Counted from the stretch's first letter, positions 30,139-39,972 are shown. The stretch is DNA of 64,000 nucleotides from Arthrobacter sp. 9V (GCF_902506065.1 NZ_LR732912.1:1474718-1538717), one strand, 5' to 3'. Translations and numbers: made by a program. Notes: generated by a model from the letters alone, not told the origin.

Positions 30139-31362
30139 GTGGATGCTGTAGAAATCGTCGAGGGAGAAGTCCGCGAACTCATCCGACGCCGCGGTCTGGA
30201 TCCCCTGGAACAGGCAAAGGATGTGCGGCTCCTGGTGGATGCTGCAGTCAACGACTACGACGAACGGGCATTGTTGGGCCCGCTGCCTTCGCTTGGACAC
30301 CTGGAGGCCGCCCGGCAGCACATTTTTGATGCTGTAGCAGGATTCGGTCCCCTGCAGCCGCTCTTGGATGATCCCGGCATAGAAGAGGTATGGATCAACG
30401 CGCCGCATGAAATCTATGTGGCCCGCAACGGTGAATCCGAGTTGACGGCCATATGTCTCACTGAGCAGCAGGTACGTGACCTCGTGGAAAGGATGCTCAA
30501 GAGCTCAGGGCGCCGTGTGGACGTCTCGTCCCCCTTCGTTGATGCGGCCCTTCCGGACGGCTCAAGGCTGCACGTGGCTATCCCGGACATCACCCGGAAG
30601 CACTGGGCTGTCAACATCAGGAAATTCAACGCCAGAGCAAGCCGCCTCGAACACCTGGTGGAACTCGGGAGCCTGACGCCCCAGGCCGCCAGATTCCTTG
30701 GGGCCTCGGTAGCCAGCGGACTCAACATTCTGGTCTCAGGCGCAACCCAAGCGGGAAAGACCACCATGCTCAACTGCCTGGCTTCAAGCATTGGCTCCCG
30801 TGAACGCGTCATTACTGTAGAGGAGATCTTTGAACTACAGCTGCCTTTGCGTGACGTGGTGGGCCTGCAATGCCGTCAACCCAATCTCGAAGGTGAAGGC
30901 GGGATTCCCCTGCGGCGACTTGTCAAGGAAGCACTTCGGATGCGTCCGGATCGGCTCATAGTGGGAGAGGTTCGCGAGGCGGAAAGCCTGGACATGCTCA
31001 TTGCCCTGAACTCGGGCTTGCCCGGGATGTGTACAGTACACGCCAACTCTGCCCACGACGCCGTCACTAAGATCTGCACCCTCCCGCTCTTGGCAGGGGC
31101 AAATATTTCGAGTGCTTTCGTAGTGCCCACCGTCGCATCGTGCATTGACCTCGTAGTGCATTGCGGGCGGAACTCAACGGGACGCAGGCAGGTGACCGAG
31201 ATCCTGTCCTTGGGACGCAGGGTAGAGAACGGGATCATCGAATCCTCAGGCGTTTTCGGAATGGTCTCGGGGCAGCTCCAACCCAGAGCCAATTCCATGC
31301 CCGCAGCGGACAAGTTTGCCCGGGCAGGTTTTGATGTGGCGGCCCTCCTGGAGTTGAACTGA
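30139..31362 (+). CDS. tadA: Tad/Flp pilus assembly ATPase (TadA/CpaF)
   Basis: This 407-residue type II/IV secretion ATPase powers assembly of Flp-type pili. Seen are the N-terminal helical domain, DPGIEEVWINAPHEIYVAR, Walker A SGATQAGKTT near residue 200, the acidic TVEEIFELQLP segment, Walker B-like RLIVGEVREAESLDML, and the HANSA histidine box. GTG 30139 is the only plausible start, as an in-frame stop (30121-30123) lies just upstream. It overlaps the tadB gene by one base. No CpaE/TadZ, CpaB, secretin or prepilin peptidase is present, the usual state of single-membrane actinobacterial Tad loci. Confidence 0.92.
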   Translation: MDAVEIVEGEVRELIRRRGLDPLEQAKDVRLLVDAAVNDYDERALLGPLPSLGHLEAARQHIFDAVAGFGPLQPLLDDPGIEEVWINAPHEIYVARNGESELTAICLTEQQVRDLVERMLKSSGRRVDVSSPFVDAALPDGSRLHVAIPDITRKHWAVNIRKFNARASRLEHLVELGSLTPQAARFLGASVASGLNILVSGATQAGKTTMLNCLASSIGSRERVITVEEIFELQLPLRDVVGLQCRQPNLEGEGGIPLRRLVKEALRMRPDRLIVGEVREAESLDMLIALNSGLPGMCTVHANSAHDAVTKICTLPLLAGANISSAFVVPTVASCIDLVVHCGRNSTGRRQVTEILSLGRRVENGIIESSGVFGMVSGQLQPRANSMPAADKFARAGFDVAALLELN

Positions 31363-32216
31363 TGGCGCCGCTCTTGGGGATCGTCGGTGGTTTAGGAGTG
31401 TTTCTCGTGTGGTGGTCCGCATGGGTCCAGCCACCCTCTGAACCTAAGACGAAGAGGCCCCGTCGCTTGGACCTTCTCCTGATGTCAGCAGGAATCGAGA
31501 AAGTCTCCGGTGGCGGGCTCATTGCCACCTGTGGCGGTTGTGGACTCTTTGCGCTGCTTGCGTTCTATGTAGTGACAGGGTCCCCGCCGGTTTCACTGTG
31601 TTTTGCAATTTTCGGTTCCTGGGTTCCTTTTGCCACGGTGCGATGGCGGGCACGGAAACGGAGGAACGCGCTTCGGCAACTGTGGCCGGATGTAGTGGAC
31701 CATTTGCGCTCGGCGATCCGTGCAGGCCTCGCACTTCCGGAAGCCCTGATCCAGCTGGGACATAACGGACCCGAAGAATTAAGGGAATTGTTCCTCGATT
31801 TCGGGGCTGACTACAGAGCTGCGGGTAATTTTGAGGCTGCGGTGAACAAACTGAAAGATCGCCTCGCTGATCCCGTGGCCGACCGCATAATAGAGGCTTT
31901 GCGAATGACCCGCGAAGTGGGTGGCTCCGACCTTGGACGAATGTTGGGGACTCTGTCGGGCTTCCTTCGTGATAGCGCTCGGACGCGCAGCGAGCTTGAA
32001 GCCCGGCAGTCTTGGACCATCAATGCCGCCCGGCTTGCCGTAGCTGCGCCCTGGATTGTTTTGGTGGTCATGGCCAGCAGGCCTGAAGCCATGCTCGCTT
32101 TCAACTCCGGCACTGGCGCCATGGTGTTGCTTGGAGGCCTCCTGGTCTCCGTTTTCTGCTACTCCGTGATGCTCCGCGTCGGTGCACTGCCAGAGGACGA
32201 GCGGGTGTTTGGATGA
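31362..32216 (+). CDS. tadB: Tad pilus inner-membrane platform protein (TadB-like, GspF domain)
   Basis: This 284-residue membrane protein has two N-terminal helices, a cytoplasmic GspF/T2SSF helical domain (about 100-225; WPDVVDHLRSAIRAGLALPEAL and MTREVGGSDLGRML) and two C-terminal helices. With TadC it forms the platform on which pilin subunits are assembled. Its start overlaps the tadA stop and its end overlaps the tadC start. Confidence 0.88.
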   Translation: MAPLLGIVGGLGVFLVWWSAWVQPPSEPKTKRPRRLDLLLMSAGIEKVSGGGLIATCGGCGLFALLAFYVVTGSPPVSLCFAIFGSWVPFATVRWRARKRRNALRQLWPDVVDHLRSAIRAGLALPEALIQLGHNGPEELRELFLDFGADYRAAGNFEAAVNKLKDRLADPVADRIIEALRMTREVGGSDLGRMLGTLSGFLRDSARTRSELEARQSWTINAARLAVAAPWIVLVVMASRPEAMLAFNSGTGAMVLLGGLLVSVFCYSVMLRVGALPEDERVFG

Positions 32217-33154
32217 ACACGACAACCGCTTTCGCCGTGCTGTGCGGACTGTTTCTGGGTGCCGGATGCTGGTTGATTCTGGTGAGGCTGCCCTTCATGC
32301 GGGCAACAAGATTCTCCGATCGGATCGAACCACAGTTGAAGTCGCAGAACCTGGAATCCCGCCTTCTTCGCGGACCCACGCACAATCTCACGCCGTTCGG
32401 ACCCTTGGAGCGAATTCTTCGACCCATAATTCGCGATGCACTTTCCTCCATGTACCGCTTGAACGTGGGTTCCACGGCCCTTGCGAAGCGACTGGCCCGT
32501 GCCGGTTCGACAAAATCCACGCTGGACTTCCGGGCCGAGCAGCTCCTTTGGGCTGGTATCGCCTTTGTGATTGCGGTCCTCGTTGTTGTCGCTGGTGTCA
32601 GCGCAGGCAACTTCAGCCCCACCGTGTCATTCATTGCAGTCATTGGAAGCGCTTTGGGCGGCTATTTGCTTCGCGACTATCTGTTGGGGCAGACGATCAA
32701 ACGGCGGGAATCGAGGATGCTGTCTGAGTTTCCCAGCCTCGCGGAATTAATGGCGCTCGCTGTGGCTGCGGGGGAGAGCGCAATGGGCGCCATGGATAGG
32801 GTGAGCCGCAGTTCCAACGGCGAGCTATCCGGTGAGTTCGCCACCATCCTGGCGGATACGCGATCCGGAAAGCCGCTCACGGAATCGCTCCAGGCGTTCT
32901 CTTCCAGGGCGGAACTGCCACCCTTGGTCAGGTTCATCGATGGTCTGGTGGTGGCGGTGGAGCGCGGAACGCCCCTGGCAGAGGTCCTCCGGGCGCAGGC
33001 GGCGGACGTCCGCGACGCCGCCCAGCGCGACCTGATGGAGTCCGCGGGCCGAAAAGAAATTGCCATGATGGTGCCCCTCGTCTTCGGCGTGCTCCCCCTG
33101 ACGGTCGTTTTTGCCGCTTTTCCTGCCATCGCTGCTTTGGAAATGAGCCTTTAA
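32213..33154 (+). CDS. tadC: Tad pilus inner-membrane platform protein (TadC-like, GspF domain)
   Basis: This 313-residue partner of TadB has an N-terminal helix, two central helices (about 105-150) and a GspF domain (MLSEFPSLAELMALAVAAGESAMGAM, about 165-275). A final helix follows (MVPLVFGVLPLTVVFAAFPAI). It overlaps tadB by four bases (ATGA). Eighty bases separate it from the pilin gene. Confidence 0.88.
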   Translation: MNTTTAFAVLCGLFLGAGCWLILVRLPFMRATRFSDRIEPQLKSQNLESRLLRGPTHNLTPFGPLERILRPIIRDALSSMYRLNVGSTALAKRLARAGSTKSTLDFRAEQLLWAGIAFVIAVLVVVAGVSAGNFSPTVSFIAVIGSALGGYLLRDYLLGQTIKRRESRMLSEFPSLAELMALAVAAGESAMGAMDRVSRSSNGELSGEFATILADTRSGKPLTESLQAFSSRAELPPLVRFIDGLVVAVERGTPLAEVLRAQAADVRDAAQRDLMESAGRKEIAMMVPLVFGVLPLTVVFAAFPAIAALEMSL

Positions 33155-33236
33155 CATCCCAGCCTCCGATCCACGCGCCAGTCCATTCACCAACCACGCC
33201 AACCCGGCGCCGTCTGAAAGTACATTAGGGAAAAAC

Positions 33237-33476
33237 ATGAAACGAAGTGTTAAGAAACCGTCCACTGTCTCCATCCTGCTCCTCTGCTCTTCTTGGATGT
33301 TCGTGGTGGCAGTCCGGAAGGTGTTGCCCCCGCTGGATGACCGCGAGCGTGGCGACGTACCCGGCTGGGTGATGATTACACTCATGTCCGCCATCCTCGT
33401 AGCCGGACTACTTGCCATCGCCACACCGGCCTTGAGCGACCTGTTTAATCAGGCAATGACCAAGGTAGGCAACTAG
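33237..33476 (+). CDS. Flp-type pilin-like small protein
   Basis: This 79-residue protein carries a single C-terminal hydrophobic segment, ERGDVPGWVMITLMSAILVAGLLAIATPAL, preceded by a glutamate/glycine stretch where prepilin peptidase could cut. It has the size and place of the Flp pilin in actinobacterial Tad loci. The N-terminal 40 residues contain another hydrophobic stretch (VSILLLCSSWMFVVAV), so a start at the internal ATG cannot be excluded. It is followed by the TadE-like genes after eight bases. Confidence 0.78.
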   Translation: MKRSVKKPSTVSILLLCSSWMFVVAVRKVLPPLDDRERGDVPGWVMITLMSAILVAGLLAIATPALSDLFNQAMTKVGN

Positions 33477-33484
33477 GACGCGGG

Positions 33485-33910
33485 ATGAAGAACCATACCT
33501 GGATCGCCCACCACCGTCCCGGTTTGGTGGCGGAAGGAACGGCGAACGAGCGCGGATCCGCGGTGGTCGACTTCGTGTTGGTCGGTGCATTGCTGACCTT
33601 GTTCTTCATGTCGATTGTTCAACTCATGCTGGTCCTGCACGTTCGGAACACACTCATTGATGCAGCCGCTTCCGGGGCGCGTTACGGAACGCTGTCGGAC
33701 CGCACGTTGATGGATGCCCGGGCCAGGACTGCTGAGTTGATCGGTGATGCGTTGAATGATGATTTTGCCCGCGACGTCACGTCGACTGAAGTCACCATTG
33801 ATGGGCTCCGAACCTTGGAAGTGACAGTGAGGGCCCCTTTGCCGGTTCTTGGTCTTATTGGCCCCGGTAAAATACTGGAGGTCAAAGGGCATGCAGATCT
33901 CCGGGGCTGA
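33485..33910 (+). CDS. tadE: TadE-like pseudopilin
   Basis: This 141-residue protein has a TadE domain: ERGSAVVDFVLVGALLTLFFMSIVQLMLVLHVRNTLIDAAASGARYG (about residues 21-67), that is, a short positive segment, a cleavable pilin-like helix and the conserved AASGARYG end. Minor pilins of this type are assembled by the Tad machine. Its 3' end overlaps the next gene by 20 bases. Confidence 0.88.
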   Translation: MKNHTWIAHHRPGLVAEGTANERGSAVVDFVLVGALLTLFFMSIVQLMLVLHVRNTLIDAAASGARYGTLSDRTLMDARARTAELIGDALNDDFARDVTSTEVTIDGLRTLEVTVRAPLPVLGLIGPGKILEVKGHADLRG

Positions 33911-34427
33911 TATGTCCGAGGCTCGGCTGAACGCTCTTCGGCAAAGGGTGCGCGAAGCCCTGTGCTTGCCTGCCAGGCCTCCGGGCAAAGAGCATGTCGG
34001 GATTGCAGGTTCCGGAGCGCAACAGGGCAGTGCCGTCGTGGAATTCACGTTTCTCGCAGTGCTGCTCATGGTTCCCGTGGTCTATTTCGTGGTAACTGTA
34101 GGCCAGATTCAAGGGGGTTCATTTGCGGTGGTGGGTGCTGCTGACCAAGCAGCAAAAGTCTTCGTGACTCAATCGGACCCGGCCAGCGCAAGGATTGCGG
34201 CGGAGCGCAGCGTGCTGGTTGCCCTTAAGGACTACGGTCATTCACCTGAGTCCACCAGCGTGACCATCACATGTGACCGTGCGGGCTGTTTGTCGGCCGG
34301 TACAACAGTGACTGTAACGGTGCAGTTGGACGTTTCGTTGCCGATGATGCCGTTGGGCGACTCACTGAACTTGAAGGCAAGCCGGCTCAGTGCCTCTGCA
34401 TCGCAGGTTGTGGGGCGTTACCAGTGA
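33891..34427 (+). CDS. Second TadE-like pseudopilin
   Basis: This 178-residue protein has the TadE signature QQGSAVVEFTFLAVLLMVPVVYFVVTVGQIQGGSFAVVGAADQAAKVF near residues 45-90. ATG 33891 was chosen because GGAGG (33877-33881) is well placed before it; a later ATG at 33912 is possible. It overlaps the 3' end of the first TadE gene by 20 bases and the TadG-like gene by four. Confidence 0.85.
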   Translation: MQISGADMSEARLNALRQRVREALCLPARPPGKEHVGIAGSGAQQGSAVVEFTFLAVLLMVPVVYFVVTVGQIQGGSFAVVGAADQAAKVFVTQSDPASARIAAERSVLVALKDYGHSPESTSVTITCDRAGCLSAGTTVTVTVQLDVSLPMMPLGDSLNLKASRLSASASQVVGRYQ

Positions 34428-34879
34428 CCAGTTCGGCATCGAAGGGCGCGCCGCGGGAAGAAGGCCAAATAACGGTTCTCATTGTTGGCTTCGTGCTCTT
34501 GGCCCTCCTTCTCGCTTCAGTGGTGATGGCTGCTTCAGCGGTGTATCTGGAGCACAAGAAACTGCTGTCCCTGGCGGACGGAGCGGCGCTGGCAGCTGTG
34601 GATTCCTACACGGTGGGGGACATCGGTGGAGGCAATCTCCCGTCCACATCATTGGTGGACGCGAGAGTGTTGGCCGCTGCAAATTCTTATCTCCAAGCCA
34701 TCAGCGCCTCTTCACGCCATGATCATCTGAGTGTGGCGGGAGGTACGGGCAGCGAGCCCGGCGGCACAGCCGTCGTGGTCCTCACCGCAGTGGTGCACCC
34801 GCCTGTGGTCAGTTTTCTGCTGCCGGATGGGATTCTCATCGAGGCGAAGGCCACGGCCCGATCCCGTTTGATCCAATAA
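34424..34879 (+). CDS. TadG-like pilus assembly protein (short)
   Basis: This 151-residue protein starts at GTG 34424, overlapping the preceding stop. One N-terminal helix (EGQITVLIVGFVLLALLLASVVMAASAVYLEHKKLLSLADGAALAAVD) matches the N-terminal domain of TadG/Flp-pilus assembly proteins. The long von Willebrand-like C-terminal domain of classical TadG is absent, as is usual in actinobacteria. It is the last gene of the Tad operon. Confidence 0.82.
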   Translation: MTSSASKGAPREEGQITVLIVGFVLLALLLASVVMAASAVYLEHKKLLSLADGAALAAVDSYTVGDIGGGNLPSTSLVDARVLAAANSYLQAISASSRHDHLSVAGGTGSEPGGTAVVVLTAVVHPPVVSFLLPDGILIEAKATARSRLIQ

Positions 34880-34972
34880 TGATCCGTATGGGCAGGCCGT
34901 GCGGGAGTAACCTTTGGGCCGGGAGTGGGGAGCCCTCAGGGAGTGCAAGGGATAGCGTACGCTGGGATGATC

Positions 34973-36091
34973 ATGGCTGAAATTGATTTTCCCGCGGAAA
35001 TCCGCGCACTTCGAGCAACGTACAGCTCAATCGAGAACGTCACCGATGTTGATGCCTTAAAGGCTGAGATAGCCGAGTTGAGCGAGCAGGCCGGTGCTCC
35101 GGACCTCTGGGACGATCCCGCTTCCGCTCAGGTAATCACGTCGCGTTTGTCGCACAGGCAATCGGAAGTAGAGCGCCTGTCCAGGCTTGCTTCCCGGATT
35201 GACGATCTCGAAGTCTTGGTGGAACTCGGCCAGGACGAGGGCGATGAGGATTCCATGGCCGAAGCGGCCAAAGAACTTTCCTCCATCCGCAAAGCGCTGG
35301 CGGAGCTTGAAATAACAACGCTGTTGTCCGGCGAGTATGACGAGCGCGAGGCCGTTGTTACCATCAGGGCCGGAGCCGGGGGCGTGGATGCTGCCGACTT
35401 CGCCGAGATGTTGATGAGGATGTACCTGCGGTGGGCAGAACGCCATGGCTATCCGACCACCGTCATGGATACCTCCTACGCTGAAGAAGCAGGCTTGAAA
35501 TCGGCCACCTTCGAAGTGAAGGCGCCCTACGCCTTCGGCACCTTGAGCGTCGAAGCCGGCACGCACCGTCTGGTTCGCATCAGTCCTTTCGATAACCAGG
35601 GGCGCCGCCAGACATCCTTCGCAGCAGTGGAAGTCATCCCCCTGATCGAGCAGACTGACTCGATCGAAATTCCGGACAACGAAATCCGCGTCGATGTCTT
35701 CCGTTCCTCCGGCCCGGGCGGCCAGTCCGTTAACACCACCGACTCCGCAGTAAGGTTGACGCACATTCCTACGGGCATTGTGGTCTCCATGCAAAATGAA
35801 AAATCGCAGCTTCAAAACCGGGCGGCCGCCATGCGTGTGCTCCAGTCGAGATTGCTGCTGGTTAAGAAGGAACAACAGGACGCCGAAAAGAAGGCGCTTG
35901 CCGGAGACGTTAAGGCGTCCTGGGGCGACCAGATGCGCTCCTACGTCCTTAATCCCTACCAAATGGTCAAGGATTTGCGGACGGAGCACGAAGTCGGCAA
36001 CACCTCCGCAGTCCTTGACGGCGATATTGATGACTTCATCGACGCCGGCATCCGTTGGCGTACGGGCAACCGAAACGCCGCAGCCAACTAG
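34973..36091 (+). CDS. prfB: Peptide chain release factor 2
   Basis: This 372-residue RF2 recognises UGA and UAA stop codons. The codon-reading tripeptide SPF is in [16 protein letters not shown] and the catalytic GGQ in [20 protein letters not shown]. There is no internal UGA frameshift site near codon 25, so expression is not autoregulated by frameshifting as in E. coli. The start is ATG 34973 (MAEIDF) or ATG 34967; a TAGCGT -10-like element at 34953-34958 lies eight bases before the latter, compatible with a leaderless transcript. It is the first gene of the prfB, ftsEX, M23, smpB, ssrA series. Confidence 0.96.
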   Translation: MAEIDFPAEIRALRATYSSIENVTDVDALKAEIAELSEQAGAPDLWDDPASAQVITSRLSHRQSEVERLSRLASRIDDLEVLVELGQDEGDEDSMAEAAKELSSIRKALAELEITTLLSGEYDEREAVVTIRAGAGGVDAADFAEMLMRMYLRWAERHGYPTTVMDTSYAEEAGLKSATFEVKAPYAFGTLSVEAGTHRLVRISPFDNQGRRQTSFAAVEVIPLIEQTDSIEIPDNEIRVDVFRSSGPGGQSVNTTDSAVRLTHIPTGIVVSMQNEKSQLQNRAAAMRVLQSRLLLVKKEQQDAEKKALAGDVKASWGDQMRSYVLNPYQMVKDLRTEHEVGNTSAVLDGDIDDFIDAGIRWRTGNRNAAAN

Positions 36092-36278
36092 GAGCCGGCG
36101 GCATGTCGCGGCACACATAAGCGTTCGGATTCCGCGACACGCCTCTGAAAGCTGCCGGATCACAACTGCCCCATGCGTATAGTCGAGTGGCCGGTGCTCT
36201 CACTTCCCCCATCGAAAGCCCGCGCTCCGGCTGTTGGACTGGGCGGCTACGTCATGTCCGGCGGGGTACTAAAGGGCC

Positions 36279-37043
36279 ATGATCAGATTTGAGAATGTCA
36301 CCAAGGTCTACGAGCAGAATGCCCGACCGGCGCTCGATTCTGTGAGCCTTGAGATCAACCGCGGCGAATTCACCTTCCTGGTGGGCGCCTCAGGCTCGGG
36401 CAAGTCCACCTTCCTTCGGTTGATCCTAAAAGAGGACAAAGCCTCGTCCGGCTCTGTGTATGTCGCCGGCCAGAACGTTGCCAACATATCGAGCTGGCGT
36501 GTCCCGAAGCTTCGGCGCGGTATCGGCGTTGTCTTCCAGGACTTCAGGTTGCTCCCGCAGAAAAACGTCTTTGCGAATGTCGCTTTCGCCATGCAGGTGA
36601 TTGGCAAGAGCCGCTCCATAATTCGGGAGACGGTGCCGGAGGTCTTGAAGACAGTTGGCCTGGAGGGCAAGGAACGCCGTATGCCCCATGAACTTTCCGG
36701 TGGTGAGCAGCAGCGCGTGGCGATCGCCCGCGCCGTCGTAAATCGTCCCGGTATTTTGCTGGCGGACGAACCGACCGGAAACCTGGACCCCATTACCTCG
36801 ATGGGAATCATGGGAGTCCTGGACAAGATCAACCAGAACGGCACCACGGTAGTCATGGCAACCCACGACGACGACATCGTCAATGAGATGCGCCGCCGGG
36901 TGGTGGAACTCAAGAACGGCAAGGTTATTCGCGACGAAGCGAAGGCGCTGTACACCTCGATGATTCCGGTGGTTGGCGAGTCGCGCCGGTTGAGGGACGC
37001 CAGCGGCGAGGAGCTCAACCGCGCGCAGGGGGCACAGCTGTGA
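36279..37043 (+). CDS. ftsE: Cell division ATP-binding protein FtsE
   Basis: This 254-residue ABC ATPase partners FtsX at the division septum. Walker A is [10 protein letters not shown] near residue 36, then the Q-loop [21 protein letters not shown], the signature [15 protein letters not shown], Walker [14 protein letters not shown] and H-loop MATHD. The C-terminal tail of about 30 residues extends beyond the shorter Gram-negative forms, as in other actinobacteria. It overlaps ftsX by four bases. The 187-base gap after prfB contains a TATAGT at 36178 that could be a -10. Confidence 0.96.
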   Translation: MIRFENVTKVYEQNARPALDSVSLEINRGEFTFLVGASGSGKSTFLRLILKEDKASSGSVYVAGQNVANISSWRVPKLRRGIGVVFQDFRLLPQKNVFANVAFAMQVIGKSRSIIRETVPEVLKTVGLEGKERRMPHELSGGEQQRVAIARAVVNRPGILLADEPTGNLDPITSMGIMGVLDKINQNGTTVVMATHDDDIVNEMRRRVVELKNGKVIRDEAKALYTSMIPVVGESRRLRDASGEELNRAQGAQL

Positions 37044-37954
37044 GGCTTTTGTTTATTCTGGGGGAAATCGGCAGTGGCCTGCGCCGGAACCTCTCCATGG
37101 TTATCTCTGTGGTTCTGGTAACTTTTGTTTCCCTGACGTTTGTTGGTGCGGCAGGAATGTTGCAGATGCAGATCAACCAGATGAAGGGCTTTTGGTACGA
37201 CAAAGTCCAGGTGGCGGTCTTCCTCTGCAATGACGGTTCGACGGCGGTTGGCTGTGCGTCGGGCTCGGCCACCAAGGAGCAGCAGGCAAACCTTCAGGCG
37301 ATGCTCGAATCCCCGGCGGTCAAGCCGTACATCAACGATTTCCAGTTTGAGTCCCAAGCTGAGGCGTACACGCATTTCAAGGAGCAGTTCTCCAACTCGC
37401 CGATAGTGGATTCCGTCTCTGAAGACCAACTGCCGGCTTCCTTCCGGATCAACATGAAGAACCCGGAGAAGTACGAAATCATCAGCGAGACCTTTTCCTC
37501 GCAACCCGGAGTTGAGACCGTCAGCGACCAACGGCAGGTGTTGGAACGCATCTTCTCCTGGATGAACGGAGCATCGGTTGCGGCCATAGGCGTGGCAGCG
37601 GTGATGATCTTCTGCGCGGTCCTGCTGATCACCACCACCATCCGGCTCTCAGCGTTCAGCCGACGGCGGGAAACGGGCATCATGCGGCTTGTGGGCGCAT
37701 CAAAGATGGTGATCCAATTGCCGTTCATCCTCGAAGGAGTCATTGCTGCCGTTGTGGGGGCGCTGCTGGCCTCGGTCACTCTCTGGCTCATGGCGCACTT
37801 CTGGCTCAACGGTGATTTGTCGCGGCAGTTCCTGAACACGCCGTTCATCTCTTCCACCCAAGTGCTGGTGATAGCCCCGGTGCTGATTGCACTCGGTGCC
37901 GGTCTGGCTGGTATATCTTCGCTGTTGACCCTCCGGCGTTATCTGAAGGTGTAG
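37040..37954 (+). CDS. ftsX: Cell division protein FtsX
   Basis: This 304-residue membrane subunit has one helix at the N terminus, an extracellular domain (about 45-165) that contacts a peptidoglycan hydrolase, and three helices in the FtsX/MacB-like permease domain (about 180-300; the [26 protein letters not shown] block is diagnostic). The start is GTG 37040. The next gene is an M23 hydrolase, a likely direct client activated by FtsEX. Confidence 0.95.
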   Translation: MRLLFILGEIGSGLRRNLSMVISVVLVTFVSLTFVGAAGMLQMQINQMKGFWYDKVQVAVFLCNDGSTAVGCASGSATKEQQANLQAMLESPAVKPYINDFQFESQAEAYTHFKEQFSNSPIVDSVSEDQLPASFRINMKNPEKYEIISETFSSQPGVETVSDQRQVLERIFSWMNGASVAAIGVAAVMIFCAVLLITTTIRLSAFSRRRETGIMRLVGASKMVIQLPFILEGVIAAVVGALLASVTLWLMAHFWLNGDLSRQFLNTPFISSTQVLVIAPVLIALGAGLAGISSLLTLRRYLKV

Positions 37955-38009
37955 CCGTGGACGCCCGGATTGAAACAACTGCCAAGACAACAAGCGAAAA
38001 GGACTCCTG

Positions 38010-39425
38010 ATGACCACGTTGGACCCGAACCCCCTGCGCCGGCGTTTCGCGTCCGGCCATGCCCGGTTTTTGGGGGCGGTTCTTGCGGTGGGCTTGGCAG
38101 TCAGTTTGCTGTCCGGTGCCCCGCCTGCAATGGCGGACAGCCTGGAGGACCAGCAAGCTGCCCTGGAAGCAGAAGCGGCCCGGGTTCAGGCCTCGCTGGA
38201 GTTTGTTGACTCCAATATAGCCAAGGCGGCAGGTGACTTGGTGATCTACCAGGGCCGCCTTCCCGGCGCCCAGCAAGCCCTGTTGGAGGCTCAGGGCCGG
38301 GTTGCGAGTGCGGTCAAGGAAGTCGAGGCGCTGGCTGCCAGGGTTGAGCTTGCCCAGCAGAACAAGGCCAAGATCACAGAGCAGCTGGAGAGTGATAAGC
38401 AAAAGATCACCGATACCAAGAAGCTGATCGGCCAGATCGCCTCCCAGGCATATAAGTCCGGTGGCGTGCCCACTAACATTGCTTTGTTGTTCGGATCGAG
38501 CGAGTCCGGCAGTCTGACTGAGTCCATGGATTTGGCTGATCAGGCCATGCGTAGCCAAAACGCGGCGATGACCAAACTCACTCAGCAGAACGCTACCAAC
38601 GTGAACTCCCAGGCGAGGCTTGTAGCTGTTGAGGAAGAGATCCAGGACCTGAAGAGCAAGGCAGACGCCGCACTGGAGCGTGAGAAGTCGGCAAGGGACG
38701 AAGCTGCAAGCAAGAAAGCTGAAGTCGACAAGCTGATCGAGGACACCACCCGCCTGAACGGACAGCTGCAAGCGGCCAAGCCCGGCATCGAAGCCAACCT
38801 TGCCCGGGTGAAGGCGGAACAGAATACGGTTGCCGCTGAAATCGTTGAGAGGGACCGGAAGCTCAGGGAGGCCTGGGAAGCCGAGCAGCGTCGGATCGCT
38901 GAAGCGGCTGCGGCTGCGGCGGCAGCTGCGGCAGCCGCCCAAGGCAGGCCCGCACCCCCCGAGCCGCCGTATTCTCCTCCGCCCGCCGGTTCGCCGTCGG
39001 CGTTCGGTCTTCGTCATCCCTTCGCAAGCGCTGTCCCTATTACCTCCGGATTCGGCTGGCGGGCAACACCACCAGGCACCATTGATTTCTACGGCACCGG
39101 TGGATACATGCACACCGGGATCGACTTCGGGGCGGCATGCGGCACGCCTGTCTATGCAGCGGCGGCGGGCGAAGTCTTCAATTCGGGGTGGAACTCTGCC
39201 GACGGCGGTGGATGGCGAGTGAAGATTTCCCATGGCGTGGTCCAGGGAAACTCGCTGACCACCATCTACTACCACAACAGCAGCATTGTGGTAGCAAACG
39301 GCCAGCAGGTATCGGCGGGCCAACTCATCGCATACTCGGGCAGCACGGGTAACTCCACAGGGTGCCACGCACACTTCGAAACCTGGCTGAACAGTGCCGC
39401 AGTGGACCCCATGACCCTCCTCTAG
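38010..39425 (+). CDS. Secreted M23 peptidase with EnvC-like coiled coil
   Basis: This 471-residue exported protein has a signal peptide (FLGAVLAVGLAVSLLSGAPPAMADS). A long coiled coil covers about residues 45-290 and ends in an alanine run. A proline-rich linker leads to a LytM/M23 domain (about 330-470). Zinc ligands are visible as H368 and D372 (HTGIDFG) and H455 in HAHFE, with H453 as the partner histidine, so the enzyme should be active as a peptidoglycan endopeptidase. The coiled-coil plus LytM plan and position right after ftsX mirror EnvC, the FtsEX-controlled factor of E. coli. The known actinobacterial FtsX partner, RipC, is instead an NlpC/P60 enzyme. Confidence 0.9.
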   Translation: MTTLDPNPLRRRFASGHARFLGAVLAVGLAVSLLSGAPPAMADSLEDQQAALEAEAARVQASLEFVDSNIAKAAGDLVIYQGRLPGAQQALLEAQGRVASAVKEVEALAARVELAQQNKAKITEQLESDKQKITDTKKLIGQIASQAYKSGGVPTNIALLFGSSESGSLTESMDLADQAMRSQNAAMTKLTQQNATNVNSQARLVAVEEEIQDLKSKADAALEREKSARDEAASKKAEVDKLIEDTTRLNGQLQAAKPGIEANLARVKAEQNTVAAEIVERDRKLREAWEAEQRRIAEAAAAAAAAAAAAQGRPAPPEPPYSPPPAGSPSAFGLRHPFASAVPITSGFGWRATPPGTIDFYGTGGYMHTGIDFGAACGTPVYAAAAGEVFNSGWNSADGGGWRVKISHGVVQGNSLTTIYYHNSSIVVANGQQVSAGQLIAYSGSTGNSTGCHAHFETWLNSAAVDPMTLL

Positions 39426-39462
39426 GGTTCGGATGGCGCACGGAAGCCCCGCCGCGCTGGCG

Positions 39463-39468
39463 TACACT
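39463..39468 (+). promoter_or_regulatory. Probable -10 element of smpB
   Basis: TACACT matches the -10 consensus and lies 33 bases before the smpB GTG, leaving a short leader that contains the AAGGAG ribosome binding site (39489-39494). Confidence 0.4.
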
Positions 39469-39501
39469 AGTTGAAATCCGCATCTAACAAGGAGTTCTAC
39501 C

Positions 39502-39972
39502 GTGCCCAAGGAAAGTGGCCGTAAGGTAGTGGCCACCAATCGGAAGGCCCGGCATAACTACCATGTCCTGGATACCTATGAGGCAGGAATTGCCCTCATG
39601 GGAACAGAGGTGAAGTCCCTCCGTGAAGGCCACGCCTCCATGGTTGATGGCTTCTGCACCTTCTACAATGACGAATTGTGGATGGAGGGCATCCACATCC
39701 CTGAATATCATCAGGGGAGTTGGACCAACCATGCTGCACGCCGACGTCGTAAGCTGCTGCTGCACCGTGATGAACTGGACAAAATCTCGCAGAAGATCCG
39801 GGAGTCCGGATTCACTGTTGTGCCCCTTCAGTTGTACTTCCTGGACGGCCGGGCAAAGGTGGAAATCGCCATAGCCCGAGGCAAGAAGGACTACGACAAA
39901 CGGCAGACCCTCCGTGAACAGCAGGATAAGCGTGAATCGCTGCGTGAGTTGCGGGAACGCAACCGACGCTAG
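39502..39972 (+). CDS. smpB: SsrA-binding protein SmpB
   Basis: This 156-residue protein binds tmRNA and delivers it to stalled ribosomes in trans-translation. Motifs are NRKARHNYHVLDTYEAGIALMGTEVKSLREG at the N terminus and PLQLYFLDGRAKVEIAIARGKKDYDKR at the C terminus, followed by a basic tail. The start is GTG 39502 with AAGGAG seven bases upstream. Its RNA partner ssrA begins 98 bases downstream, the standard arrangement. Confidence 0.97.
   Translation: MPKESGRKVVATNRKARHNYHVLDTYEAGIALMGTEVKSLREGHASMVDGFCTFYNDELWMEGIHIPEYHQGSWTNHAARRRRKLLLHRDELDKISQKIRESGFTVVPLQLYFLDGRAKVEIAIARGKKDYDKRQTLREQQDKRESLRELRERNRR

Noticed and set aside
34925..35100. Programmed frameshift in prfB as in E. coli
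   Set aside because: The frame is continuous from the start with no in-frame UGA or slippery CUUU-UGA site, so frameshift control is not present.
35057..36163. 368-codon open frame on the minus strand
   Set aside because: It is antisense to prfB, which carries the SPF and GGQ motifs.
37845..39539. 564-codon open frame on the minus strand
   Set aside because: It lies wholly antisense to ftsX and the M23 peptidase gene, whose domains and ribosome binding sites are clear. It is a by-product of high GC.
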